This document shows, in pieces, positions 52,811 through 61,684 of a stretch of DNA of 64,000 nucleotides (positions within the stretch are counted from its first letter, which is position 1; each line of letters starts with the position of its first letter). The notes under the pieces were generated by a model. It ran no database searches and had not been told where the DNA came from. It saw only the letters and a list, made by a program, of their open reading frames with translations. The DNA lies in the NCBI RefSeq assembly GCF_050410775.1, contig NZ_CP191229.1, one strand, 5' to 3'. Both the position numbers and the translations under genes were made by a program. The stretch comes from Erwinia sp050410775 (GTDB lineage: Bacteria > Pseudomonadota > Gammaproteobacteria > Enterobacterales > Enterobacteriaceae).

Positions 52811-54211
52811 TCAGAAGCTGGCGTTGCGTGGCGTCCGCGGGAAGGCGATAACATCCCTGACATTCTGTACGCCGGTAACGTAGGCAATTAACCTTTCGAA
52901 ACCTAAGCCAAAGCCGGAATGCGGTACGGTGCCGTAACGACGAAGATCGCGGTACCACCAGTAATCTTCTTTATTCAGGCCCATTTCAGCCAGGCGGGCA
53001 TCCAGCACATCCAGACGCTCTTCACGCTGCGATCCGCCAATAATTTCGCCAATACCCGGTGCCAGTACATCCATCGCGGCAACGGTTTTACCGTCATCGT
53101 TCAGGCGCATATAAAATGCCTTGATATCTTTCGGGTAGTTTTTTACCACGACCGGGGCTTTGAAATGCTTCTCAGCCAGATAGCGCTCGTGTTCGGAAGA
53201 GAGATCGATACCCCAGGAGACCGCATTCTCGAACTTTTCACCGCAGGCGCTCAGGATATCAATTGCATCGGTATAGTCCACCTGAGCAAAATCCGTCGTC
53301 ACGAAACGTTCCAGGCGAGAGACGGCATCTTTATCAACGCGTTCAGCAAAGAAGGCCATATCATCAGCGCGCTCTTCAAGCACCGCTTTAAACACATATT
53401 TCAGCATCGCTTCCGCCAGGGCGGCGTTATCTTCCAGATCGGCGAAGGCCACTTCCGGCTCCAGCATCCAGAATTCCGCCAGGTGACGGCTGGTATGGGA
53501 GTTTTCGGCGCGGAAGGTGGGTCCAAAGGTGTAGATTTTGGAAATCGCGCTGGCGTACGTTTCACCGTTCAGCTGACCGGAAACGGTCAGAAACGCCTCT
53601 TTACCGAAGAAGTCTTCATCAAAGTTGATTTTACCTTCCGGCGTGCGCGGCAGGTTTTCCAGATCCAGCGTTGAGACACGGAACATCTCGCCCGCGCCTT
53701 CGGTGTCTGATGCGGTGATCAGGGGTGTGGAAACCCAGAAGAACCCCTGCTCGTCAAAGAAGCGATGCAGCGCCTGCGCCAGCGTATGGCGAACGCGCGC
53801 GACCGCACCGATCAGGTTCGTGCGCGGACGCAGGTGAGCAACTTCACGCAGGTATTCAATGCTGTGGCGCTTAGCTGCCATAGGATAGGTATCAGGATCG
53901 TCAACCCAGCCCACTACCTCGACGGCGGTGGCCTGAATTTCGAAGCTCTGGCCTTCACCCGGCGACTCCACGACCTTACCGGTGATAGCAACCGAGCAGC
54001 CGGTAGTCAGGCGCAGCACTTCATCCTGATAATTATTCAGAGAATTATTGACGACAGCCTGGACGGGATTAAAGCAGGAGCCGTCATAGACGGCGATGAA
54101 AGAAATACCGGCTTTTGAATCTCTTCGGGTACGAACCCAGCCGCGTACGGTAACTTCACTGTCAACCGCGACACGGCCGTGCAGTACATCCGCTACAGGC
54201 ACAACGCTCAT
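52811..54211 (-). CDS. asnS: Asparaginyl-tRNA synthetase
   Basis: AsnRS charges tRNA(Asn) in the cytosol. The 466-residue product, the usual length, begins MSVVPVADVLHGRVAVDSEV and has an N-terminal OB-fold anticodon-binding domain (about 20-100), then a class IIb core with motif 2 FRAENSHTSRHLAEFWMLEP and motif 3 GFGLGFERLIAYVTG. It is followed by a terminator and then ompF, and preceded by pncB on the same strand (174 bp). Confidence 0.98.
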   Translation of the reverse strand: MSVVPVADVLHGRVAVDSEVTVRGWVRTRRDSKAGISFIAVYDGSCFNPVQAVVNNSLNNYQDEVLRLTTGCSVAITGKVVESPGEGQSFEIQATAVEVVGWVDDPDTYPMAAKRHSIEYLREVAHLRPRTNLIGAVARVRHTLAQALHRFFDEQGFFWVSTPLITASDTEGAGEMFRVSTLDLENLPRTPEGKINFDEDFFGKEAFLTVSGQLNGETYASAISKIYTFGPTFRAENSHTSRHLAEFWMLEPEVAFADLEDNAALAEAMLKYVFKAVLEERADDMAFFAERVDKDAVSRLERFVTTDFAQVDYTDAIDILSACGEKFENAVSWGIDLSSEHERYLAEKHFKAPVVVKNYPKDIKAFYMRLNDDGKTVAAMDVLAPGIGEIIGGSQREERLDVLDARLAEMGLNKEDYWWYRDLRRYGTVPHSGFGLGFERLIAYVTGVQNVRDVIAFPRTPRNASF

Positions 54212-54385
54212 AAAAGTCTCTCACTATTAATCAGAATGGGAAATGTTACCCCGGATTCGGGGTAGTGCTATGTTACTTGCCGACAGGCGAGACACAAGAA
54301 GAATTCGTTGTTCTGCAGGAGATTTATGGGGAATTCAAGCGAAAAAAAGAGAAGATGGGGAGAGCACTCTTCTCTTTTTAATGAA

Positions 54386-55591
54386 CTAGCTGGCTTTTTT
54401 TACCAGCGGCAGATCGAAGGCTTTACGCAACGCACGGACAAAGGCTTTATCCTGGCAGATCGTTTTGCCCGGGCTGTCGGAGAGCTTCGCGACCGGCTTG
54501 CCATTACACTCCACCAGCTTAATGACAATATTCAGCGGCTTGACGTCGGGAATATCGCAGGTCAGGCGGGTACCGATTCCAAAAATCACATTAGCTCTCT
54601 GACCAAAATGACGGTAAAGATCCAGCGCTTTATCCAAATCCAGATTGTCGGAGAAGACCAGCGTTTTAGTTTGCGGATCGATGCCGAGCGTCTGGTAATG
54701 GGCTATGGCTTTCTCTCCCCATTCAACCGGATCGCCGGAGTCATGGCGCAGACCCTGATAGCTGCTGGCAAAATGCTGACCAAAATCGCGCAGGAAGGCA
54801 TCCATGGTAATGCAGTCGGTCAGGGCTATCCCCAGCCTGTCGGGATACTCTTCCAGCCAGGCCTGAAGCGCTGCCCGCTGGCTGTTTGCCAGTACCGGGC
54901 TGATCTGCTGATGCGCCTGAAACCATTCGTGGGCCTGGGTGCCGACAGGCGCAATATTAAGGCGGCGGGCAATATCATAGTTACTCGACCCGATAAGCCA
55001 GGGGAAATCCTGCTTCAGAGTGGTGACAATAGCGTTCTGCACCTCACGCGAGAAGCGCCGGCGGGTGCCGAAGTCCATCAGCTTGAAGCGTGACATATCC
55101 AGATCGGCTGTCAGTTTGCTGAAGTCAGCAAGCTTGCTTTGCAGCCGGTCAACGGCCATCCCGGCCCCAATCTGGGGTGAGCGATGGCGATGAACCACTT
55201 CACTGATCAGCGCGAGAAGCGGCACTTCCCATATGATCACTTCACGCCAGGGTCCGCTGATGCGGATATCCAGTTTGCCCTGATGATTGCGCACCTTAAC
55301 CTGAGCCGGATCGTACCGGAACTGACGCAGGAAGGTGAGATAGTCAGCCTTAAAGAAGGGCAGGGTAGCGAGGTAGTCCGCCTCGTTGTCCGTCAGCGCC
55401 AGCGACTGCATCATGGCGATCTGCTCTGTTATCTCATCGGCATAGATGCCCAGTAAGTCGTCGCCCCGGCAGCGAAACTCGGCTACGACATTGACTTTCT
55501 GGTAGCGATGAAACACCGCCTGTTGCATATGAAGCTTATAGGCATCGGTGTCCAGCATCGTGGTCAGGATCGGGGTAGCATGTCGTGTCAT
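54386..55591 (-). CDS. pncB: Nicotinate phosphoribosyltransferase
   Basis: PncB converts nicotinate, PRPP and ATP to nicotinate mononucleotide in the NAD salvage pathway. The 401-residue product (E. coli 400) starts MTRHATPILTTMLDTDAYKL and shows the family segments FRCRGDDLLGIYA, MDFGTRRRFSREVQ, GTSNYD-equivalent SSNYDIARRL and FGIGTRLTCDIP. ATG 55591 is chosen by match to the family; the in-frame ATG five codons upstream (MLKRTM) and further extension are possible but not conserved. It diverges from pepN with a 263-bp gap; a NadR box was not recognised. Confidence 0.96.
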   Translation of the reverse strand: MTRHATPILTTMLDTDAYKLHMQQAVFHRYQKVNVVAEFRCRGDDLLGIYADEITEQIAMMQSLALTDNEADYLATLPFFKADYLTFLRQFRYDPAQVKVRNHQGKLDIRISGPWREVIIWEVPLLALISEVVHRHRSPQIGAGMAVDRLQSKLADFSKLTADLDMSRFKLMDFGTRRRFSREVQNAIVTTLKQDFPWLIGSSNYDIARRLNIAPVGTQAHEWFQAHQQISPVLANSQRAALQAWLEEYPDRLGIALTDCITMDAFLRDFGQHFASSYQGLRHDSGDPVEWGEKAIAHYQTLGIDPQTKTLVFSDNLDLDKALDLYRHFGQRANVIFGIGTRLTCDIPDVKPLNIVIKLVECNGKPVAKLSDSPGKTICQDKAFVRALRKAFDLPLVKKAS

Positions 55592-55854
55592 GGTGCGTTT
55601 CAGCATCCTCTGGCGAAGAGCGTTATCCCTGGTTAAATAAAAGAAAAAGTCGCAGGAGTATAACTCGAATACGGTGTGATTGTACCTGATCTCAGCATAC
55701 ATCCGCGCGCGAGGTCGAGGGCAATCTGTGCGCTTGTTAATGCAATGTAGCTTTTTAGCCTTTTCCCCGGCCCCGGTGCGATTCGACGTGGCAACATAAC
55801 GCTAACAGGAATAGACTTGAAACGGATAACTAATTACTGACGTGAGAAGGACTT

Positions 55855-58470
55855 ATGACGCAACTGCCACAAGCCAAGAATCGCCACGATTATCGTGCGC
55901 CGGATTACACCATCACCGACATTGATCTGACGTTTAATCTGGATGCCAGCACCACGCAGGTGACCGCCATCAGCCGCGTCAAACGTCTGGGCCCGGCAGA
56001 TGCCGTACTCTGTCTGGATGGCGGCGATCTGACGCTGGTTTCGCTGGAAATCGACGAACAGCCCTGGCAGCACTACCGGCTGGAAAAGGATGCTCTGATT
56101 ATTGAGCAGTTGCCTGAGACCTTCACGATGAAGATCGTCAACGAGATTCATCCTGATAAAAACACCGCGCTGGAAGGCCTCTATAAGTCCGGTGAAGCAC
56201 TCTGTACCCAGTGTGAGGCAGAAGGATTCCGCCATATTACCTGGTATCTCGATCGGCCTGACGTTCTGGCGCGTTTCACCACTACGATTATTGCTGAACA
56301 GACGCGTTATCCCTATCTGCTCTCCAACGGTAACCGGGTTGATGGCGGTCAGATGGAGGATGGCCGCCACTGGATGAAATGGGAAGATCCTTTCCCAAAA
56401 CCTTGTTACCTCTTTGCGCTGGTCGCCGGTGATTTTGATGTGCTGCGCGACAGCTTTACCACCCGCTCTGGCCGCGACGTGGCGCTGGAAATCTTTGTTG
56501 ACCGCGGCAACCTCGATCGCGCCGACTGGGCGATGACCTCGCTGAAAAACAGCATGAAGTGGGATGAAGAGCGTTTCGGTCTGGAGTATGACCTTGATAT
56601 CTTTATGATCGTTGCCGTCGACTTCTTCAATATGGGCGCGATGGAAAATAAAGGACTGAATGTTTTTAACTCCAAATACGTTTTAGCCCGGGCTGAAACC
56701 GCCACAGACAAAGATTATCTCGGTATTGAAGCCGTGATTGGGCATGAATACTTCCATAACTGGACCGGTAACCGCGTTACCTGCCGGGACTGGTTCCAGC
56801 TGAGCCTGAAAGAGGGGCTGACCGTGTTCCGCGATCAGGAGTTCAGCTCCGATCTCGGATCGCGAGCGGTAAACCGTATTGATAATGTCCGCATTATGCG
56901 CGGCGCGCAGTTCGCGGAAGATGCCAGCCCGATGGCGCACCCTATCCGCCCTGAGCAGGTCATTGAAATGAACAACTTCTACACTCTGACGGTGTATGAG
57001 AAAGGTTCTGAAGTGATCCGCATGCTGCATACGCTGCTGGGAGAAGAGAATTTCCAGAAAGGTATGCAGCTCTATTTTGAGCGTCATGACGGCAGTGCGG
57101 CCACCTGCGATGATTTCGTGCAGGCGATGGAAGACGCCTCTAACGTCGATCTCTCCCAGTTCCGTCGCTGGTACAGCCAGTCCGGCACGCCTGTGCTTTC
57201 CGTTCGTGATGATTACAATCCCGAACTTGAGCAGTACACGCTCCATGTGACGCAGATGACGCCGCCAACGGCCGATCAGAAAGAGAAGCGTCCGCTACAT
57301 ATCCCACTGGATATCGAACTTTATGACGGCGAAGGCAACGTCATTCCTTTACAGCATAACGGGCATCCTGTTCACAACGTGCTGAATGTGACTGAAGAGT
57401 TCCAGAGTTTTATATTTGATAATGTCTATTACCAGCCTGTTCCTTCTCTGCTGCGTGAATTTTCCGCGCCGGTGAAGCTGGACTACAACTGGAGCGATGC
57501 GCAGCTTACCTTCCTGATGCGGCACGCCCGTAACGACTTCTCCCGCTGGGATGCGGCGCAAAGCCTGCTCGCAACGCATATCAAACTGAACATCGCCCGC
57601 TATCAGCAGGGACAACCGCTCTCCGTTCCGCTGCACGTCGCCGATGCGTTCCGCGCCGTACTGCTGGAGGAGAACAGCGATCCGGCACTGATGGCACTGA
57701 TTCTCTCGCTGCCTGGCGAGAATGAAATTGCCGAACTCTTTGAACAGATCGATCCGCAGGCGATCGCCGAAGTCCGTCATGCGCTGACCGGCTTGCTGGC
57801 AACCGAACTGGCCGACGAATGGCTGGCGGTTTATCACGCAAACCAGAGCCAGGAGTACCGTATTGAACATGCCGATATCGGCAAACGGGCACTGAAAAAC
57901 GTCTGCCTCGGTTACCTGGCCTTTGGCGACGTGACGCTGGCTGACAAACTGGTGAAAGCGCAGTTTGCTAAAGCCGATAATATGACCGACTCCCTGGCAG
58001 CCCTGTCTGCGGCGGTAGCGGCACAGCTGCCGTGCCGTGAAGCGCTGATGGCAGAGTTTGACGAACGCTGGCATCAGGATGGTCTGGTAATGGACAAATG
58101 GTTTGCGCTTCAGGCTACCAGCCCGGCAGCCGACGTGCTGGAACGTATCCGTGAGTTGATGAATCATCGCTCCTTCACGCTCAGCAACCCGAACCGCGTC
58201 CGTGCGCTGATCGGTGCTTTTGCATCCGCTAATCCTTCCGCGTTCCATGCAGAAGATGGCAGCGGCTACCGCTTTTTAGTGGAGATTCTGACCGATCTCA
58301 ATACCCGTAACCCACAAGTGGCGGCAAGGCTGATTGAACCGCTGATCCGCCTCAAGCGTTACGATACAAACCGTCAGGCGCTGATGCGCGATGCGCTGGA
58401 GCAGCTAAAAGGGCTGGATAATCTCTCGGGCGATCTCTATGAAAAAATCACCAAGGCACTCAATGCCTGA
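55855..58470 (+). CDS. pepN: Aminopeptidase N
   Basis: PepN is the main cytosolic M1-family zinc aminopeptidase, important in the last steps of protein turnover. The 871-residue product (E. coli 870) begins MTQLPQAKNRHDYRAPDYTI. The substrate-binding GAMEN motif (in FNMGAMENKGLN) and zinc motif HEYFHNW with H297, E298, H301 and a downstream glutamate in LKEGLTVF are all present, followed by the C-terminal helical superhelix. It ends in a strong terminator. The ssu cluster found downstream in E. coli K-12 is absent. Confidence 0.98.
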   Translation: MTQLPQAKNRHDYRAPDYTITDIDLTFNLDASTTQVTAISRVKRLGPADAVLCLDGGDLTLVSLEIDEQPWQHYRLEKDALIIEQLPETFTMKIVNEIHPDKNTALEGLYKSGEALCTQCEAEGFRHITWYLDRPDVLARFTTTIIAEQTRYPYLLSNGNRVDGGQMEDGRHWMKWEDPFPKPCYLFALVAGDFDVLRDSFTTRSGRDVALEIFVDRGNLDRADWAMTSLKNSMKWDEERFGLEYDLDIFMIVAVDFFNMGAMENKGLNVFNSKYVLARAETATDKDYLGIEAVIGHEYFHNWTGNRVTCRDWFQLSLKEGLTVFRDQEFSSDLGSRAVNRIDNVRIMRGAQFAEDASPMAHPIRPEQVIEMNNFYTLTVYEKGSEVIRMLHTLLGEENFQKGMQLYFERHDGSAATCDDFVQAMEDASNVDLSQFRRWYSQSGTPVLSVRDDYNPELEQYTLHVTQMTPPTADQKEKRPLHIPLDIELYDGEGNVIPLQHNGHPVHNVLNVTEEFQSFIFDNVYYQPVPSLLREFSAPVKLDYNWSDAQLTFLMRHARNDFSRWDAAQSLLATHIKLNIARYQQGQPLSVPLHVADAFRAVLLEENSDPALMALILSLPGENEIAELFEQIDPQAIAEVRHALTGLLATELADEWLAVYHANQSQEYRIEHADIGKRALKNVCLGYLAFGDVTLADKLVKAQFAKADNMTDSLAALSAAVAAQLPCREALMAEFDERWHQDGLVMDKWFALQATSPAADVLERIRELMNHRSFTLSNPNRVRALIGAFASANPSAFHAEDGSGYRFLVEILTDLNTRNPQVAARLIEPLIRLKRYDTNRQALMRDALEQLKGLDNLSGDLYEKITKALNA

Positions 58471-58503
58471 CGTTAAGGTCAGGGCTTAACAACGCGTGAA
58501 GGC

Positions 58504-58533
58504 AAAAAGTGGGCGATTTCAGCCCACTTTTTT
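58504..58533 (+). terminator. pepN intrinsic terminator
   Basis: AAAAAGTGGGC pairs with GCCCACTTTTT (11 bp, 7-nt loop) and extends into a T-run, about 35 bp after the pepN stop. Confidence 0.9.
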
Positions 58534-58708
58534 ATGCGCTGCGGTAAAATGGCCCCCTTAAAAGCCTAAGCAGCCCACCGCAGGCTGAAAAGCTGGATCG
58601 AAGTCAATGAAGCGGGATAATTGACGTCATTCCTTTTACTTTTTGGGAAAAGGACTTTACCTTTCTGTCCACGTTATTCCCGATCCCTTCAGGCATTCAG
58701 GAGCCTTC

Positions 58709-59719
58709 ATGTATTACCCCCTCGTTCGAAAGGCGCTTTTCCAGCTCGATGCGGAGCGCGCGCATGAGCTTACGCTGCAGCAGCTTCATCGTATTTCCGG
58801 TACACCGCTTATTCATCTGATACGTCAGACGCTGCCGTTCAGGCCGGTTAACTGCATGGGGCTGACCTTCAAAAACCCGCTGGGTCTGGCGGCTGGTCTG
58901 GATAAAAATGGTGAATGCATTGACGCATTTGGCGCAATGGGGTTTGGCTTCGTGGAGGTTGGCACCGTCACGCCACGTCCCCAGCCCGGTAATGATAAGC
59001 CCAGAATGTTCCGCGTGCTGGAAGCGGAAGGGATTATTAACCGGATGGGATTTAATAATCTTGGCGTGGACAATCTGGTTGAAAACGTCAAGCGCTCACA
59101 TTTTGACGGCATACTGGGTATTAATATTGGGAAAAATAAAGATACGCCGGTGGAGCAGGGGAAAGATGATTATTTAACCTGCATGGAAAAAATTTATCCT
59201 TATGCCGGTTATATTGCGGTGAATATTTCGTCGCCTAATACGCCCGGTTTACGCTCACTGCAATATGGCGAAGCGCTTGATGATCTGCTGATGGCGATAA
59301 AGCAAAAACAGCAGACGCTCGAGAAACTGCATCATAAATATGTTCCCGTGGCGGTAAAAATCGCCCCCGATCTTTCTGAAGAAGAGCTGATACAGATCGC
59401 CGATAGTCTGGTTCGCCATAAAATTGATGGCGTCATTGCTACAAATACGACGCTTGATCGTTCTCTTGTCAGTGGACTTAAATACGCTGAAGAAGCGGGT
59501 GGATTAAGTGGTCGCCCGGTGCAGTCGCGCAGTACGGAGATCGTTCGCCGTCTCTCGGAAGAACTCCAGGGCAGGCTGCCGATTGTGGGAGTGGGCGGCA
59601 TCGACTCGTTGGTCTCCGCCCGGGAAAAAATAGCCGCAGGTGCTTCGCTGGTACAAATATATTCCGGCTTTATTTATAAAGGGCCACCGCTGATAAAAGA
59701 AATTGTGACCCATATCTAA
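58709..59719 (+). CDS. pyrD: Dihydroorotate dehydrogenase (quinone)
   Basis: PyrD is the FMN enzyme that oxidises dihydroorotate to orotate at the inner face of the membrane, passing electrons to quinone. The 336-residue product equals E. coli in length: MYYPLVRKALFQLDAERAHE forms the N-terminal membrane-binding helices of class 2 enzymes, then NPLGLAAGLDKNGECIDAFG and NISSPNTPGLRSLQ, the active-site loop with the catalytic serine. ATG 58709 follows CAGGAG; upstream in-frame codons are dropped. A PurR operator was looked for and not recognised. Confidence 0.98.
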   Translation: MYYPLVRKALFQLDAERAHELTLQQLHRISGTPLIHLIRQTLPFRPVNCMGLTFKNPLGLAAGLDKNGECIDAFGAMGFGFVEVGTVTPRPQPGNDKPRMFRVLEAEGIINRMGFNNLGVDNLVENVKRSHFDGILGINIGKNKDTPVEQGKDDYLTCMEKIYPYAGYIAVNISSPNTPGLRSLQYGEALDDLLMAIKQKQQTLEKLHHKYVPVAVKIAPDLSEEELIQIADSLVRHKIDGVIATNTTLDRSLVSGLKYAEEAGGLSGRPVQSRSTEIVRRLSEELQGRLPIVGVGGIDSLVSAREKIAAGASLVQIYSGFIYKGPPLIKEIVTHI

Positions 59720-59740
59720 GCCAGTATCGACATAAATATG

Positions 59741-59777
59741 CCAGGGGCTTTATTTTCGCCTCTGGCTCGTTTATATT
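59741..59777 (+). terminator. Possible pyrD terminator
   Basis: CCAGGGGC (59741-59748) pairs with GCCTCTGG (59758-59765), 8 bp with one G-U and a 9-nt T-rich loop, followed by CTCGTTTATATTTT. The T-tract is imperfect. Confidence 0.4.
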
Positions 59778-59888
59778 TTGTTCTGTTTGGAATTATCCTG
59801 AGCAGGATAATTTCCCGGAGAATGCCGTAAAATTTGGCCTGAGTGGCGGATTAGCGTGCAGTCAGGCTTGCAGATAACAGGACAGATC

Positions 59889-60431
59889 ATGAGGATTAAA
59901 CCCGACGACAGCTGGCGCTGGCTTTATGACGCCGAATATGACCGCATGATGCTTGATTTGGCTGACGGGATGCTGTTCCGCTCACGTTTCTCCCGCAAGA
60001 TGCTGACGCCGGACGCCTTCACCGTTTCCGGCTTTTGCGTGGATGATGCCGCGCTCTTTTTCAGCTTTGAAGAGAGTTGCCGTCGCTGCGAACTGAACGC
60101 CGACCAGCGGGCTGAACTGGTGCTGAATGCGCTGGTTGCCAGCCGCTTTCTCAAACCGCTGATGCCAAAAAGCTGGCATTTCGAAACGCTTCCTTCAGGC
60201 CATCCTCCCGCCGCAGGGGAGCTGGTCAGCGTAACGCTGTGTGAAACGGGTGAAACAGCCTGCCTGCTGGTGGTGGAAGCGGGTGAAAACGCCGCGCTTT
60301 GCCTGCTGGCGCAGCCTCAGCTGAGCCTCGCCGGACGCAGTATGGTGCTGGGTGATGCTATCAAAATCATGCACGACCGCCTTCAGCCCTTCGCCCGGGA
60401 AGAGCGCTTTTCCTTCGCGGCGGCCGTCTGA
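59889..60431 (+). CDS. zapC: Cell division protein ZapC
   Basis: ZapC is a cytosolic protein that bundles FtsZ filaments and stabilises the Z ring. The 180-residue product is the same length as in E. coli and starts MRIKPDDSWRWLYDAEYDRM with MLFRSRFSRKMLTPDAF and VVEAGENAALCLLAQP as conserved blocks; the C-terminal 60 residues are more diverged. ATG 59889 is preferred over an in-frame extension of 11 codons. The stop lies 3 nt from the ycbX stop on the other strand with no terminator between. Confidence 0.95.
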   Translation: MRIKPDDSWRWLYDAEYDRMMLDLADGMLFRSRFSRKMLTPDAFTVSGFCVDDAALFFSFEESCRRCELNADQRAELVLNALVASRFLKPLMPKSWHFETLPSGHPPAAGELVSVTLCETGETACLLVVEAGENAALCLLAQPQLSLAGRSMVLGDAIKIMHDRLQPFAREERFSFAAAV

Positions 60432-60434
60432 TCG

Positions 60435-61550
60435 TTATTTCGTCGTCAGGACGAGATCCCCTGCGGGAATACAGCTACAGCTGAGGATTGTGCCGTCACC
60501 GCGTACCGCGCCCTGCTTCATCGGCTGCACCTCTCCGGAAACCAGCCTGACCTGACAACTTCCACAAATGCCCGCGCGGCAGGAGTAGGGGATTTTGTAC
60601 CCCTGCATCTCAAGCTGCTCCAGCAGCACCTGCTGATTGTTTCCGCTGAACTCTTCACCCTGCCAGGCGATAGAAACGCGCTCTTCGGCATCGCGGCGTA
60701 CATCAAGCGTTTCCGTCACGGTAGCAGCGCCATACTGACGTGGGCTTTGCGTTTCCAGAACCTCAAGTTCATCGCCAACGCGAAGGATCCCGCTGCTCCT
60801 TGCAACCAGATTCAGCCCAAAGTCGATATCACCACTGCCGTCGGTCGCGCTGCGGAATTTTTGTAACGTAGCCAGAGGTTCGCCAGAGGGATGCTTGCGG
60901 CCATATTGCGGACTAACGGTAGTCAGTACGCAGCGGCTACAGGGTTTAGGGACGTCAAAAATGATGTCGCCGATACGTACCCTGGCCCAGCCATCCTCTG
61001 CCCAGGGAGCTGCGCCATCGATCACCAGATTAGGGCGAAACTGCGTTAATTTTGTTCCTGCCGGGCAGCGCTGCCGCAAATCGTGCAGCGAGGCTTCATT
61101 GATCAGCAGGAAGGGATAGCCGTCAGCGAAACCCAGCGGGATCTGCCCGAAGCGCTTCACGCGGCGGTTCATATCTGTCCCCACCCAGCGGAGCTGAACA
61201 GGGCGGGGGAAAAAGCCGCTCAGCCATTCATTGATTGCGGCCGGTGCGATCTGCGAAGTAAAGCGGTTTCCCCAAACTTCCGTTGGCGAAGCTTCCTGCT
61301 GAAAATCAGCAAGGCGGATAGTGGCGCTGCTGCCGTCCGGCGCCGCAAGAAAAAGACCGTCGGGCGTCAGTGCAGGCGTAAACAGCACCATTTCAGGATA
61401 CTGGCGCGCAGTAATAAAAGTGCCATCCGGGTCGGTAATCATGAAAACACGGTCAAAGGCGAGTCCGCTTTCCAGCGCCTGCGCGTGTGAGACCTGGGTT
61501 CCCCGCATCGATTTCACAGGGTGAATAAACAGACGAGACAGGCCGATCAT
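60435..61550 (-). CDS. ycbX: MOSC-domain 2Fe-2S protein YcbX
   Basis: YcbX is a molybdenum-cofactor enzyme that, in E. coli, reduces N-hydroxylated bases such as 6-hydroxylaminopurine. The 371-residue product (E. coli 369) has an N-terminal MOSC beta-barrel (MIGLSRLFIHPVKSMRG), a MOSC domain with the cofactor-linked Cys in FDVPKPCSRCVLTTV, and a C-terminal plant-type ferredoxin domain with SCRAGICGSCQVRL and a later CSC, giving the four cluster cysteines. It is on the minus strand, end-to-end with zapC and divergent from rlmL. Confidence 0.95.
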   Translation of the reverse strand: MIGLSRLFIHPVKSMRGTQVSHAQALESGLAFDRVFMITDPDGTFITARQYPEMVLFTPALTPDGLFLAAPDGSSATIRLADFQQEASPTEVWGNRFTSQIAPAAINEWLSGFFPRPVQLRWVGTDMNRRVKRFGQIPLGFADGYPFLLINEASLHDLRQRCPAGTKLTQFRPNLVIDGAAPWAEDGWARVRIGDIIFDVPKPCSRCVLTTVSPQYGRKHPSGEPLATLQKFRSATDGSGDIDFGLNLVARSSGILRVGDELEVLETQSPRQYGAATVTETLDVRRDAEERVSIAWQGEEFSGNNQQVLLEQLEMQGYKIPYSCRAGICGSCQVRLVSGEVQPMKQGAVRGDGTILSCSCIPAGDLVLTTK

Positions 61551-61684
61551 GATGCTCTCCAGCAGAATAGGGTCGGGAATGAAAAAAAGCGCGATTGAGA
61601 CGGTCGAAAAGAAGCTAACTTTATGACATAGGCCCGCGATTAGCTATAATGCGCAGCAATTTTCTGAAGACGATAAGTGACGCT

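Noticed and set aside
55592..55854. NadR box upstream of pncB
   Set aside because: No TGTTTA-N6-TAAACA-like repeat was found in the pncB-pepN gap.
57349..58248. 299-codon ORF on the minus strand inside pepN
   Set aside because: Antisense shadow of the PepN C-terminal domain.
58471..58708. PurR operator upstream of pyrD
   Set aside because: No ACGCAAACGTTT-like sequence was found by eye, although E. coli pyrD has one.
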